A stretch of DNA of 64,000 nt from Microbacterium sp. HD4P20 (GTDB taxonomy: Bacteria; Actinomycetota; Actinomycetes; Actinomycetales; Microbacteriaceae). Made by a program: the position numbers and the translations under genes. The DNA lies in assembly GCF_019449275.2 (NCBI RefSeq), contig NZ_JAHZQZ020000022.1, positions 186,001-250,000 on the forward strand, written 5' to 3'. The notes beneath the pieces are model-generated. The model had not been told where the DNA came from. It did no database searches and worked only from the letters and a program-made list of their open reading frames with translations. Below, one piece after another: positions 50,957-60,505 of this stretch (its first letter is position 1; the number at the start of each line of letters is the position of its first letter).

Positions 50957-53896
50957 ATGCTCCTCGTGCTCGGCGCGTTCGCGGTCGTCCCGCTCCTGCT
51001 GCCGTGGCTGGTCTCGCACATCGGCGCACGCGCGTTCTACGTCGCAGCGATCCTCCCCGTCGCGGGGTTCGTTCAGGCCGCCGTGTTCACACCCCGGGTG
51101 ATGGCCGGCGACATTCCGTTCGAGTCATACGCCTGGATTCCACCCCTCGGCATCGACCTCTCGATGCGCATGGACACGCTGTCGTGGCTCATGACGCTCG
51201 TGGTCACCGGTGTCGGCGCTCTCGTGATGATCTACTGCCGCTGGTACTTCCGCGGCAAGTCCGAGAACCTCGGCCAGTTCGCCGCGGTGCTGCTCGCCTT
51301 CGCCGGCGCGATGTACGGACTCGTGCTCACCGACGACCTCGTCGTGCTCGTGATGTTCTGGGAAGTCACGAGCGTGCTGTCGTACCTGCTCATCGGCTAC
51401 TACAACAAGCGCGCGGCGAGCCGACGAGCGGCCCTGCAGGCCCTTCTGGTGACGACGCTCGGCGGGCTCGTGATGCTCATCGGCGTCGTGCTTCTCGTCG
51501 TCGATGCCGGCACGTCCAGCATCTCGACCATCCTCGCCGAAGCACCCACCGGCCCCGTCGTCGACGCGGCGCTCGTGCTGATCCTCGTGGGTGCGCTCAG
51601 CAAGTCGGCGATCTTCCCGTTCCACTTCTGGCTTCCGGGCGCGATGGCCGCCCCCACGCCGGTGAGCGCGTACTTGCACGCGGCGGCGATGGTGAAGGCC
51701 GGCATCTACCTCATCGCTCGGCTCGCACCGGTCTTCGCGATCGCGCCGACGTGGCGGCCGATCGTGATCGGCCTGGGCGTCTTCACCATGCTTCTCGGCG
51801 GACTCCAGGCACTGCGCGAGACCGACCTCAAGCGCGTCCTCGCGTTCGGAACTGTCAGCCAGCTCGGCATGCTGACCGTCGTGCTCGGGTACGGCACGGC
51901 AGATGTCGCGCTCGCGGGACTCGCGCTGCTGCTCAGTCACGCGCTGTTCAAGTCGGCGCTGTTCCTCGTCGTCGGCGTCATCGACCGTCAGCTCTCGACA
52001 CGCGATCTCACAGAGTTGTCCGGTGTCGGCCGGCAGGCACCGGTCATGGCGACGTTCTCGATCATCGCCATCGCCTCGATGGTCGGCATCATTCCCACGA
52101 TCGGCTTCGTCGCCAAGGAGGGCGTGCTGGCGGCGCTGCTGCACGAAGCGGCCGGCGGAGCGGTGTGGGGAATCGTCGCGCTGGCGGGCATCGCTCTGGG
52201 TTCCGTCCTGACCGCTGCTTACGGCATCCGGTTCGTCTGGGGCGCCTTCTGGACGAAGCGGGATGCCGCGGGCGAGCGTATGCCGCAAACGGAATGGCCC
52301 GACCCGCCCATCGGGTTCCTCGCTGCACCGGTGGTGCTCTCGGGGCTCACGCTCGTCGCCGGGTTCTTCGCGCCGTGGCTCGACAAGGTCTTCGCTCCGT
52401 ACGCCGAGCAAGCACCGCTGTCCACACCCGGCGTGGCCGCTCCGGAGCATCCCGCCCACCTCGCGCTGTGGCACGGCCTCGAGCCGGCGCTGTGGATCTC
52501 GCTCGCCACGATCCTCGTCGGCGTGGTGGTGTTCTGGGTGAGCCGGGCGTGGCGCCCGGTGAAGCGGCTGCTGCCCTTCACCGCGGCCGACGTCTACAAC
52601 GCCGCTCTGCGCGGCGTCGCGCGCCTCTCGGTCGTGACGACGAGCTTCACCCAGCGCGGCTCTCTGCCGGTATATGTCGGCACGATCTTCGTCGTCTTCG
52701 TGGCGGCCGAGGCGACGGCGCTGCTGGCCAGTCAAGAGCTGCGTGCGCAGCTGGACGCGTTCCAGACGCCGATGCAGCTCGTGGTCGCGCCGATCATGAT
52801 CGCCGCGGGGCTGGTGGCAGTGCGCGCGCGCAAGCGCTACACGGGAGTGGTGCTCGTGTCGGTCACGGGCCTCGGCATGGTGCTGCTGTTCGCCACGAGC
52901 GGCGCGCCCGACCTGGCGGTCACCCAGGTTCTCGTCGAGACCGTGACGCTCGTGGCGTTCGCGCTCGTGCTGCGCCGCATCCCGTCGCGTCTCGGCGAGC
53001 ACAACGCGTCGGTGTGGCCGGTGGCGCGCGGCGTGCTGGGCGCGGCGGTCGGCGTCACCATGGCCTTCGTCGCGATCGTGGCGACCTCGGCACGTGTCGA
53101 GGAGCCGATCTCGGATGCGTTCCCCGAGCTCGCGTACGAACTCGGGCACGGCAGGAACGTCGTCAACGTGGCGCTGGTCGACCTGCGCGGCTGGGACACC
53201 ATGGGCGAGCTGTCGGTGCTGATCCTGGCCGCGACGGGCGTGGCATCCCTGGTCTTCGTCACCCACCGCGCCGACACGCTCTCACGTTTCTCTCCGCTCC
53301 CGTCGGGAGCGACCCGCAGCCGCCGGCCACTCGTCGAGACCTCGGATGGGCTGCAGCAGGGCGCGAACGAGCGTGGCAGCGGGCGTATGGCCTGGCTCGT
53401 CGGCGGACAGCGCGTGCGACCCGAGAATCGCTCGATCATCCTGGAGGTGATCGTGCGCATCCTCTTCCACACGATCATCATCGTGTCGCTGTATCTGCTG
53501 TTCGCCGGCCACAACCTTCCCGGTGGGGGATTCGCCGGCGGCCTGGTCGCGGGCATGGCCCTGGTGATGCGCTACGTCGCGGGTGGTCGGTACGAACTGG
53601 GCGCGGCTGCACCGACCGACGCTGGGCGCCTCCTGGGCGCGGGCATGACGATCGCCGTCGCGTGCGCGATCGTCCCGCTCTTCTTCGGCGCGCCGCCCCT
53701 GACCAGCACCTTCTTCGAGACCGAGCTTCCGATCATCGGCCACGTCGAGTTCGTCACTTCGACCCTCTTCGACGTCGGGGTGTACCTCGTCGTCATCGGG
53801 CTCGTGTTCGACGTCCTGCGCAGCCTCGGGGCCGAAGTCGACCGTCAGGCGCACGAAGCGCGCCAGGGTCGCCCGGGCGAGGTGGGTGTCTCGTGA
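50957..53896 (+). CDS. mnhA: Mrp/Mnh cation-proton antiporter subunit A (A-B fusion)
   Basis: A 979-residue membrane protein with over twenty membrane segments. The N-terminal part is homologous to respiratory complex I NuoL/ND5 (VVLVMFWEVTSVLSYLLIGYY, FPFHFWLPGAMAAPTPVSAYLHAA, RETDLKRVLAFGTVSQLGM). The C-terminal 150 residues are a subunit-B domain (HNLPGGGFAGGLVAGM). It forms the core of a multi-subunit Na+(K+)/H+ antiporter important for pH and salt tolerance. The ATG at 50957 follows a GAGGAGG site; the GTG at 50921 is less likely. Confidence 0.93.
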   Translation: MLLVLGAFAVVPLLLPWLVSHIGARAFYVAAILPVAGFVQAAVFTPRVMAGDIPFESYAWIPPLGIDLSMRMDTLSWLMTLVVTGVGALVMIYCRWYFRGKSENLGQFAAVLLAFAGAMYGLVLTDDLVVLVMFWEVTSVLSYLLIGYYNKRAASRRAALQALLVTTLGGLVMLIGVVLLVVDAGTSSISTILAEAPTGPVVDAALVLILVGALSKSAIFPFHFWLPGAMAAPTPVSAYLHAAAMVKAGIYLIARLAPVFAIAPTWRPIVIGLGVFTMLLGGLQALRETDLKRVLAFGTVSQLGMLTVVLGYGTADVALAGLALLLSHALFKSALFLVVGVIDRQLSTRDLTELSGVGRQAPVMATFSIIAIASMVGIIPTIGFVAKEGVLAALLHEAAGGAVWGIVALAGIALGSVLTAAYGIRFVWGAFWTKRDAAGERMPQTEWPDPPIGFLAAPVVLSGLTLVAGFFAPWLDKVFAPYAEQAPLSTPGVAAPEHPAHLALWHGLEPALWISLATILVGVVVFWVSRAWRPVKRLLPFTAADVYNAALRGVARLSVVTTSFTQRGSLPVYVGTIFVVFVAAEATALLASQELRAQLDAFQTPMQLVVAPIMIAAGLVAVRARKRYTGVVLVSVTGLGMVLLFATSGAPDLAVTQVLVETVTLVAFALVLRRIPSRLGEHNASVWPVARGVLGAAVGVTMAFVAIVATSARVEEPISDAFPELAYELGHGRNVVNVALVDLRGWDTMGELSVLILAATGVASLVFVTHRADTLSRFSPLPSGATRSRRPLVETSDGLQQGANERGSGRMAWLVGGQRVRPENRSIILEVIVRILFHTIIIVSLYLLFAGHNLPGGGFAGGLVAGMALVMRYVAGGRYELGAAAPTDAGRLLGAGMTIAVACAIVPLFFGAPPLTSTFFETELPIIGHVEFVTSTLFDVGVYLVVIGLVFDVLRSLGAEVDRQAHEARQGRPGEVGVS

Positions 53897-54453
53897 ACGT
53901 CTCTCTGGTGCTCATCGTCGTGATGGCAGTGCTCTTCGCGTGCGGCGTGTACGCGATGCTCGAACGCAGCCTCACACGCGTGCTGATCGGCTTCCTGCTC
54001 CTGGGCAACGCCGCGAACCTGCTCCTGCTGATCGTGATGGGCCGGCCCGGCGTCGCGCCGTTCTTCGGCACCGCGGCAACGCCCGACGAGATGTCGGATC
54101 CGCTGCCCCAGGCACTCACGCTCACCGCCATCGTCATCACCTTCGCCGTCTCGGCCTTCCTGCTGGCTCTCATCTACCGCTCCTGGCAGCTCGGACAGGC
54201 CGACACCGTCGTGGACGACGAGGCCGACCGCGCCGTGCGCGAAGGCACCGCCGACGTCGAAGAGGCCATGGACGACGAGACCGAGATCGAACACACCGAC
54301 GACGACACCCCCACGGACTTCGTCGGCACCGAGACCGCCCCGATCCGGATCATCGGCAGCCGTGACTTCGCCGGCCTTCGCGACGACGCGCCGGTCGATC
54401 GTGCCACCCCGCCCCGCGAGACCGGTGGCCGCGACGGAGGTGAAGACTCGTGA
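53893..54453 (+). CDS. mnhC: Mrp antiporter subunit C (NuoK-like)
   Basis: A 186-residue protein starting at GTG. Three membrane segments with LIGFLLLGNAANLLLL and DPLPQALTLTAIVITFAVSA match MnhC/NuoK. A long acidic cytoplasmic tail of about 80 residues (EEAMDDETEIEHTDDD) extends beyond the usual family length of about 110. It overlaps subunit A by 4 bp. Confidence 0.92.
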   Translation: MNVSLVLIVVMAVLFACGVYAMLERSLTRVLIGFLLLGNAANLLLLIVMGRPGVAPFFGTAATPDEMSDPLPQALTLTAIVITFAVSAFLLALIYRSWQLGQADTVVDDEADRAVREGTADVEEAMDDETEIEHTDDDTPTDFVGTETAPIRIIGSRDFAGLRDDAPVDRATPPRETGGRDGGEDS

Positions 54454-56051
54454 TCGAATTCGCTCCCGCCCTCGTCCCGCTGCTCGTGACGCTGCCGCTC
54501 CTCGGCGCCGCGATCGCCCTCATCGCCGGCCGCCACCGGCACACGCAGGTCGTGGTGTCGGTCGTCACCCTCACACTGGTGTGCGCGATCGCGGCAGTCC
54601 TGCTGTTCGTCGTCGACGTCGGCGATCAGGCCATCGCCGTGTCGGTCGGCGGCTGGCCGATCCCGTTCGGCATCGTGCTCTACGTCGACCGGCTCGCGGC
54701 ACTGCTGGTGATGGTCTCGAGCATCGTGCTGCTCGCCGTGCTGCTCTTCTCGGTGGGGCAGGGCGCCGCCGACGGCGACGACGAGACGCCCGTCTCGATC
54801 TTCCATCCGTCGTACCTGATCCTGGCCGCCGGGATCTTCAACGCCTTCATCGCAGGCGACCTGTTCAACCTCTACGTCGGATTCGAGATCCTGCTGGTCG
54901 CGTCGTACGTGCTCATCACGCTCGGTTCCACCGAGTCCCGCATCCGCACCGGCGTGGTGTACATCGTCGTGTCGCTGGTGTCGTCGATCCTGTTCCTGTC
55001 CGCGATCGCGATGATCTACGGCGCGCTCGGAACCGTCAACATGGTGCAGATCGCCGAGCGCATGAGCAGTCTGCCGCAAGAGACGCAGCTCGTGCTGCAT
55101 CTCATGCTCCTGGTGGCCTTCGGCATCAAGGCTGCGGTCTTCCCGCTGTCGTTCTGGCTTCCAGACTCGTACCCGACCGCGCCGGCACCGGTCACGGCGG
55201 TGTTCGCGGGTCTGCTGACCAAGGTCGGCGTCTACGCGATCATCCGCACCGAGACGCAGCTCTTCCTCGACAACGATGTCAACCAGCTGCTGCTGTGGGT
55301 GGCGCTGGCGACCATGATCGTCGGCGTGCTGGGCGCCGTCGCGCAGGCCGAACTCAAACGCATCCTGTCGTTCACGCTCGTCAGCCATATCGGCTACATG
55401 ATCTTCGGCCTCGCGATCGCGACGCCCGCCGCGATCGGCGCGACGATCTATTACATGGTCCACCACATCGTGGTGCAGACGACGCTCTTCCTCGCCGTCG
55501 GGCTCGTCGAGCGCCGCGCCGGCAGCACCTCGATCCTGCGCGTCAAGGGGCTGATGAAGGCGGCGCCGGTGATCGCCGTGCTGTACTTCATCCCCGCGAT
55601 CAACCTCGGCGGATTGCCGCCGTTCTCGGGCTTCATAGGAAAGTTCGCCCTCTTCGACGCCGCGGCCGAGGTGGGAACCCCCCTCATGATCGTGCTGATG
55701 GTTGCCGGCATCGTCACGAGCCTGCTCACGCTGTACGCGCTCATGCGTGCGTGGAACCTGTCGTTCTGGCGGGAAGAGGATGACTCCGCCGAGACCGAGG
55801 CGCGCATCTCTTATCTGGGCGCCTCGCAGGGCGCAGCACTCGAGACGGAGCGCCGGGTCATCCCGAAGATCATGACCGCGTCCACCGCAGGCATGGTGGC
55901 CGTCACCGTCGCGCTGACGATCTTCGCCGGACCGCTGTACGACGTGTGCACGCGCATCGGTGGCGCACTGCTGCAGCCGATGACCCTCGTACAGCTCGAG
56001 CAGGAGCGCGAAGACAGCAGCGGCGAGCCCGAGAACGGGGTCGAGCCATGA
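54450..56051 (+). CDS. mnhD: Mrp antiporter subunit D (NuoM/N-like)
   Basis: A 533-residue protein with about fourteen membrane segments, homologous to complex I NuoN/M: DLFNLYVGFEILLVASYVL, KAAVFPLSFWLPDSYPTAPAPVTAVF and AELKRILSFTLVSHIGYM, with conserved Glu and Lys for proton translocation. It overlaps mnhC and mnhE by 4 bp each. Confidence 0.94.
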   Translation: MIEFAPALVPLLVTLPLLGAAIALIAGRHRHTQVVVSVVTLTLVCAIAAVLLFVVDVGDQAIAVSVGGWPIPFGIVLYVDRLAALLVMVSSIVLLAVLLFSVGQGAADGDDETPVSIFHPSYLILAAGIFNAFIAGDLFNLYVGFEILLVASYVLITLGSTESRIRTGVVYIVVSLVSSILFLSAIAMIYGALGTVNMVQIAERMSSLPQETQLVLHLMLLVAFGIKAAVFPLSFWLPDSYPTAPAPVTAVFAGLLTKVGVYAIIRTETQLFLDNDVNQLLLWVALATMIVGVLGAVAQAELKRILSFTLVSHIGYMIFGLAIATPAAIGATIYYMVHHIVVQTTLFLAVGLVERRAGSTSILRVKGLMKAAPVIAVLYFIPAINLGGLPPFSGFIGKFALFDAAAEVGTPLMIVLMVAGIVTSLLTLYALMRAWNLSFWREEDDSAETEARISYLGASQGAALETERRVIPKIMTASTAGMVAVTVALTIFAGPLYDVCTRIGGALLQPMTLVQLEQEREDSSGEPENGVEP

Positions 56052-56680
56052 CGCGAGTGACGGATGCTGAAACCCCGCGCCTTGCGAGCAAGCGGGGTCT
56101 GTTCGCGCGGGCTTGGCGGCAGCTGCCGTTCTTCGCCTGGCTCATCGTTCTATGGATGCTGCTGTGGGGGCAGTGGACCTGGCTCGCCTTCCTCACCGGC
56201 CTCGTCGCAGCGGTGGTGGTGACGCGGATCTTCCGCCTGCCCCCGGCCGAGCTCTCCGGCCGCCTCAACCCGTGGTGGGGTCTCGTCTTCGTGGTGCAGT
56301 TCTTCGTCGCACTCGTACGAGGCTCGCTGATCGTCGCCTGGCAGACTCTGGACCTGCGCCGTCAGCCGGGATCGGCCATGATCGCGGTGCCGCTCGCAAC
56401 GGACGACGACCTGATCATGACGCACACCGCGGTGACGGCATCCCTGATCCCCGGCTCGATCATCCTCGAGACGGACCGCGACCGGCGGATCCTCTACCTG
56501 CACGTGATCGGCGTGCACAGTGATGAGGATGTCGAGGAGCATCGCGAGTACATCCGCGAGTGGGAGGCGCGCATCGTGCGCGCGGTGGGTTCCCGTGACC
56601 AGTTGCAGGCCGTGAAGGCAGCGGCTTCCGCACGCCGTGAGGCCGACCGCGCGGCCCGCATCGCCGGAGGTGCCGAGTGA
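56048..56680 (+). CDS. mnhE: Mrp antiporter subunit E
   Basis: A 210-residue protein. Membrane segments FFAWLIVLWMLLWGQW and GLVFVVQFFVALVRGSLIVA are followed by the soluble MnhE domain with TASLIPGSIILETD and LYLHVIGV. The N-terminus of about 25 residues is hydrophilic. Essential for the assembly of Mrp complexes in other bacteria. Confidence 0.93.
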   Translation: MTRVTDAETPRLASKRGLFARAWRQLPFFAWLIVLWMLLWGQWTWLAFLTGLVAAVVVTRIFRLPPAELSGRLNPWWGLVFVVQFFVALVRGSLIVAWQTLDLRRQPGSAMIAVPLATDDDLIMTHTAVTASLIPGSIILETDRDRRILYLHVIGVHSDEDVEEHREYIREWEARIVRAVGSRDQLQAVKAAASARREADRAARIAGGAE

Positions 56681-56946
56681 ACGTCCTGCTGATCGTCATC
56701 TACGTCGTCTTCACGGTGGCCGCCCTCCTGACCCTGTGGCGTGTCGTCGTCGGCCCCTCGATCCTCGACCGGGCCGTGGCATCCGACGTCCTCCTCACCG
56801 AGGTGATGTGCGTGCTCGGCGCCGAGATGGCGATCAACCAGCACACCCGCAGCCTGCCGGCGCTGCTGATCATCGCGGCCGTGGGCGTCTTCGGCTCCAT
56901 CTCGATCGCTCGATTCGTGGCGCGAAGGGACAACGTCGACCGATGA
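56677..56946 (+). CDS. mnhF: Mrp antiporter subunit F
   Basis: An 89-residue protein starting at GTG with three membrane segments (VIYVVFTVAALLTLWRVVV, a short one, LLIIAAVGVFGSISIARFV) and the motif GPSILDRAVASDVL that defines MnhF/MrpF. Overlaps mnhE and mnhG by 4 bp. Confidence 0.93.
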   Translation: MNVLLIVIYVVFTVAALLTLWRVVVGPSILDRAVASDVLLTEVMCVLGAEMAINQHTRSLPALLIIAAVGVFGSISIARFVARRDNVDR

Positions 56947-57305
56947 ACCTCGAACAAGCCCTCGACCTCGCCGCGCTGATCCTGATCCTCCTCGGCGCGC
57001 TGCTGTGTCTGACCGCGGCGATCGGACTTCTGCGTTTTCGCGATGTGCCGGCGCGCCTCCACGCAGCCACCAAGCCTCAGGTTCTGGGGTTGATCCTCAT
57101 CTGCCTGGCCGTCGCGCTCTCGCTGCGGTCGTGGCCGGTCGTCGCCTTCCTCGTTCCGGTGGTGCTGATCCAGCTCGCGACCGCGCCGCTGTCGGCGCAC
57201 ATGGTCGGGCGGCAGGCGTACCGCAACGGCACGATCGACGAAAGCGGTCTGTACGTGGACGAGCTCGCCGAATCCAAGCGCACTCCTCCGGCTGCGGGCG
57301 GCTGA
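56943..57305 (+). CDS. mnhG: Mrp antiporter subunit G
   Basis: A 120-residue protein with three membrane segments and the MnhG signature RFRDVPARLHAATKPQVLG. It ends the mnh operon; subunits A(B), C, D, E, F and G are all present, so the antiporter should be complete. Confidence 0.93.
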   Translation: MNLEQALDLAALILILLGALLCLTAAIGLLRFRDVPARLHAATKPQVLGLILICLAVALSLRSWPVVAFLVPVVLIQLATAPLSAHMVGRQAYRNGTIDESGLYVDELAESKRTPPAAGG

Positions 57306-57379
57306 CTCCGCGGTCGCGGCCAACGCGCGGGCAACCCGCGGTGATGCATGATGGATCCACATCAGCGACGGGGCCCGCC

Positions 57380-58738
57380 ATGACGACGCATCACCAGACG
57401 CCGGATGAGCTGTCCGAATTCGCGGAGCTCCTGCGGCACGAGGAGGAGTTCCCGGTGGGCCGCGCGCAGGTCGATGCGGCGCGCCGTCGACGCCGGCGGC
57501 GCCGTGGTCTGCTCGTCACGGCGATCGTGCTCGCCGTCATCCTCGCGGTGTCGGGCGGCTACGTCGGCTGGGCGCTGTCGGCGCCTCTGAGTGCGCCGGT
57601 GCTGTCGTCTCAAACCCCTGCGGCGCCGGTTCCCTCAGCTGCGAACGTCGCTCTCCCGGCCGAAGGCATCTCGGCGATCAGCGTCGCCGGGGCGGACGAG
57701 TATCTCGGCGCCGGAGCGAGCGGAGTATGGCTGACCAGCGGCACGGACGAGGCTCGTCCGATCGCCAGCATCAGCAAGCTGATCACCGCCCTCGTCGTGC
57801 TCGACGCCAAGCCTCTCGCCCCGGGTGAGCCGGGACCCACGATCACCTTCGACAAGGCCGATCACGACCTCTACGACGAGTACTACGTTCTGGGTGCGAC
57901 GATCGCCGCGATGCCCACCGGCAGCTCGATGTCGCAGTACGACGCGCTCGCGACGATGCTGGTGCCGTCCGCCAGCAACTACGCCGAGGCCGTGGCGACG
58001 TGGGCGTTCGGGTCGGAGTGGGCCTTCTTGAACGCGACGCGTGGGTGGCTCGCGGCCCACGGCCTCACGTCCACCACCATCGTCGAGCCCACCGGCATCA
58101 ACCCTCGCAACACCAGCACGCTCGGCGACCTTCTTGCGATCGCCAAGCTCGCGGCGGCGAACCCGGTCCTCGTGCAGATCCTCGGATCGTCGTCCGTCTC
58201 GGTACCGGGGCTCGGCGTCATGTCGAACACCAATGATCTGCTCGGCACCGAGGGGATCACCGGGCTGAAGACCGGCAACCTCGGCGAAGGGACCTACAGC
58301 CTGCTGTACACCGCATCGCTCGACGTAGGCCTCACCGAGCCACTGAGCGTGACCGGCGTGATGCTCGGCGGGTGGTCGCGTCAGTCCGTCAACAGCAGCG
58401 TCGCGGCTCTGCTCAGCAGCATCCGTCAGGGATTCCGCTCCGTGCCGCTCGCGGAGGCCGGGCAGGTCGTCGGGACCTACTCCACCCCGTGGGGCTCCAG
58501 CGCGCGTCTCGTCGTGGGCGACAGCGCCTCGGTCTTCACGTGGTCCGACACGCCGATCACGGTGACGATGGCCACCACCGCACCGGAAGCATACGAAGAC
58601 GGCCAAGTGGCGGGAGGCCTCATCTGGTCTGCGGGGCCGGATGCCGCAGCATCCGATCTCGAAATCGAAGGCAGCATCAAGCCCCCCACCGCTTGGTGGC
58701 GACTGACACACCCCGCCGAGCTGGGAGACTCCGAGTGA
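57380..58738 (+). CDS. D-alanyl-D-alanine carboxypeptidase (DacC/PBP5-like)
   Basis: A 452-residue serine peptidase of the S11 family. A basic N-terminus (AARRRRRRRRG) precedes a signal-anchor (LLVTAIVLAVILAVSGGYVG). Active-site motifs are SISK (nucleophilic Ser), SASN and KTGN in order. It trims pentapeptides of peptidoglycan outside the membrane. The next gene overlaps by 4 bp. It lies 74 bp after mnhG and probably has its own promoter. Confidence 0.9.
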   Translation: MTTHHQTPDELSEFAELLRHEEEFPVGRAQVDAARRRRRRRRGLLVTAIVLAVILAVSGGYVGWALSAPLSAPVLSSQTPAAPVPSAANVALPAEGISAISVAGADEYLGAGASGVWLTSGTDEARPIASISKLITALVVLDAKPLAPGEPGPTITFDKADHDLYDEYYVLGATIAAMPTGSSMSQYDALATMLVPSASNYAEAVATWAFGSEWAFLNATRGWLAAHGLTSTTIVEPTGINPRNTSTLGDLLAIAKLAAANPVLVQILGSSSVSVPGLGVMSNTNDLLGTEGITGLKTGNLGEGTYSLLYTASLDVGLTEPLSVTGVMLGGWSRQSVNSSVAALLSSIRQGFRSVPLAEAGQVVGTYSTPWGSSARLVVGDSASVFTWSDTPITVTMATTAPEAYEDGQVAGGLIWSAGPDAAASDLEIEGSIKPPTAWWRLTHPAELGDSE

Positions 58739-59058
58739 CACCGAGCGACACGACCACGCGCCGGATCGACCTCACGATGCACAAGCCGCGGTTCGCGCTC
58801 TACGGCGGGGTGAGGCCCACGCTCGTCATCGGCGGGCGCGGCCAGCCGGTGCAATGGGGCCTCGGAACGTGGCAGGTCCCGGCGGACCAGACCGTGGTGC
58901 TCGGGGTCTTCCTCTTCAACCGCATGTGGCGCTTCGGTCAGGCCGAGTTCGCGCTCGAGCCCGAGCACGCGCCCGCGCTGGTGTACCGGGCGCCGGTGCT
59001 GCCGTTCCTCCGCGGGCAGATCCGCCTGCTCGAATCCCAGCCGGGGCAGGGCGACTGA
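58735..59058 (+). CDS. Hypothetical protein coupled to the carboxypeptidase
   Basis: A 107-residue protein starting at GTG, overlapping the peptidase stop as GTGA. It is beta-rich in appearance (FALYGGVRPTLVIGGRGQP, ALVYRAPVLPFLRGQIRLLE) with no signal peptide or membrane segment of full length. Not recognised; tight coupling suggests joint function or regulation. Confidence 0.7.
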   Translation: MTPSDTTTRRIDLTMHKPRFALYGGVRPTLVIGGRGQPVQWGLGTWQVPADQTVVLGVFLFNRMWRFGQAEFALEPEHAPALVYRAPVLPFLRGQIRLLESQPGQGD

Positions 59059-59106
59059 ATCGGACCGGGATTGTCGGGTGCGCGGTCGCGTCGATGACGA
59101 GGCTTG

Positions 59107-59991
59107 ATGCAGAAAGGGGACGCCGTGATCGCAGCTCTCAACCGACTCGTCGAGATCATCGAGCGCCAGCTCACCGATGAGATCGACATCGCCGGCATCG
59201 CGAGCGGTCTCGGCACCACGGAGTACCACCTGCGCCGGATGTTCTCGTCGCTGGCCGGTATGCCGCTGTCGGAGTACGTGCGGCGGCGCCGCATGGCTGT
59301 CGCGGCGGCCGACGTGCTCGGCGATGAAGATCTGCTGGGCATCGCCGTCCGCTACGGCTACGGCTCCACAGAGGCGTTCAACCGGGCATTCCGAGCCGTG
59401 CACGGCGTGAGTCCTGGCGACGTGCGTCGCAACGGCGGTCCCCTTCGCACACAACCGCAACTCAGGTTCCGCCTGACCGTCGAAGGGAACACCACCATGG
59501 ACACTCGAATCACCGACCGACCCGCGTTCGCGCTGGTCGGATATGCGACCCGCGTGCCCCTCATCCACCAGGGGGTCAATCCGCACATCCAGGAGCACAT
59601 CACCGGGCTGCCGGCATCCGCTCACGCTCGACTCAAAGAGGCGAGCAACACCGAACCCGCGGGACTGCTCCAGGTGAGCGCCGATGTCGACCCCGACTAC
59701 ACGGACGGCAGCGAGCTGACGTACCTCCACGGCGTTGCCGTCGCCGAGGGCACCGAGGTGCCCGACGAGCTCGACAGGATCGACGTGCCGGCCGGGGCGT
59801 GGGCGGTGTTCCGCACCGAGGGCCCGTACCCCGAGGCTCTGCAGTCGACGTACGCGGCCACGGCGGCGGACTGGTTCCCGTCGAACCCGTGGCGGCTTCG
59901 CCCCGGTCCGTCGGTGGTGGCGATTCTCGATCGCTCGGACGACTTCAGCACGGCGACCACCGAGCTGTGGCTGCCGGTGGAGCGGGCCTGA
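59107..59991 (+). CDS. AraC-family regulator with GyrI-like effector domain
   Basis: A 294-residue regulator. The N-terminal double HTH has DIAGIASGLGTTEYHLRRMF and LLGIAVRYGYGSTEAFNRAF. The C-terminal half (from about residue 135) is a GyrI-like small-molecule-binding domain with PAFALVGYATRVP and VPAGAWAVFRTEGPYPE, as in Rob or BmrR-type multidrug sensors. It may respond to toxic organic cations. A TTG lies just before the chosen ATG. Confidence 0.9.
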   Translation: MQKGDAVIAALNRLVEIIERQLTDEIDIAGIASGLGTTEYHLRRMFSSLAGMPLSEYVRRRRMAVAAADVLGDEDLLGIAVRYGYGSTEAFNRAFRAVHGVSPGDVRRNGGPLRTQPQLRFRLTVEGNTTMDTRITDRPAFALVGYATRVPLIHQGVNPHIQEHITGLPASAHARLKEASNTEPAGLLQVSADVDPDYTDGSELTYLHGVAVAEGTEVPDELDRIDVPAGAWAVFRTEGPYPEALQSTYAATAADWFPSNPWRLRPGPSVVAILDRSDDFSTATTELWLPVERA

Positions 59992-60098
59992 CAGGGGGTT
60001 CGCGCCCTGCGGGGAGACTCGGGCGGGGCGGGCGAAGTTCGCGCCGGGGGTGAAGTTCGCGCTCCGCGGGTGTCAGGGGTGGCCCATACCCTCGAGGT

Positions 60099-60488
60099 GT
60101 GGCCACCCTTGACGACCTGCGGCGCGTGACGTCGGGGCTGCCCGGCGCCGAGGAGCGTGCGACGACGGGAGGGGCCGCGTGGTTCGTGCGCGGCAAGCTC
60201 TTCGCGTGGGAATGCCACCCGTGGCCCAGCATCCCCGAAGACATGCGCGCGATCATCGCGCGCGAACTCGTCGTCGGCGTCAAGGTCGCCGACAGTATCG
60301 ACGCGGTTGCCCTTCGCGAGATGGCGCCAGACGTGTTCTTGGGCGCCACGACGCGCTGGGGCGAGCCGAAGGTCGCGTTCCGGATGGCCGGAATCGACGA
60401 CGACCATCTGGTCGAGCTGGTGACCGAAGCGTGGCGCGTTCAGGCGCCCCGATACCTGCGGCGCGAGTGGGACGAGCGCGAGGCCTGA
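60099..60488 (+). CDS. MmcQ/YjbR-family protein
   Basis: A 129-residue protein starting at GTG with TLDDLRRVTSGLPGAEE. It follows the YjbR plan: a central WFVRGKLFAWE, a middle strand EPKVAFRMAG and C-terminal helix LVTEAWRVQAPRYLRREW. The fold is shared with a DNA-binding superfamily, but function is not established. Confidence 0.88.
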   Translation: MATLDDLRRVTSGLPGAEERATTGGAAWFVRGKLFAWECHPWPSIPEDMRAIIARELVVGVKVADSIDAVALREMAPDVFLGATTRWGEPKVAFRMAGIDDDHLVELVTEAWRVQAPRYLRREWDEREA

Positions 60489-60505
60489 AGCTCTCGGGTG
60501 GGCGC

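Noticed and set aside
50284-54453. 1389-codon frame across the repeat array and mrpA region
   Set aside because: It is an off-frame reading of mrpA and mnhC joined through the low-complexity tract; only its last part is the real mnhC frame.
57190-57215. Further copy of the acatggtcgg motif
   Set aside because: It lies in mnhG, encoding AHMVGRQ, as a single copy without the flanking pattern; chance is sufficient.
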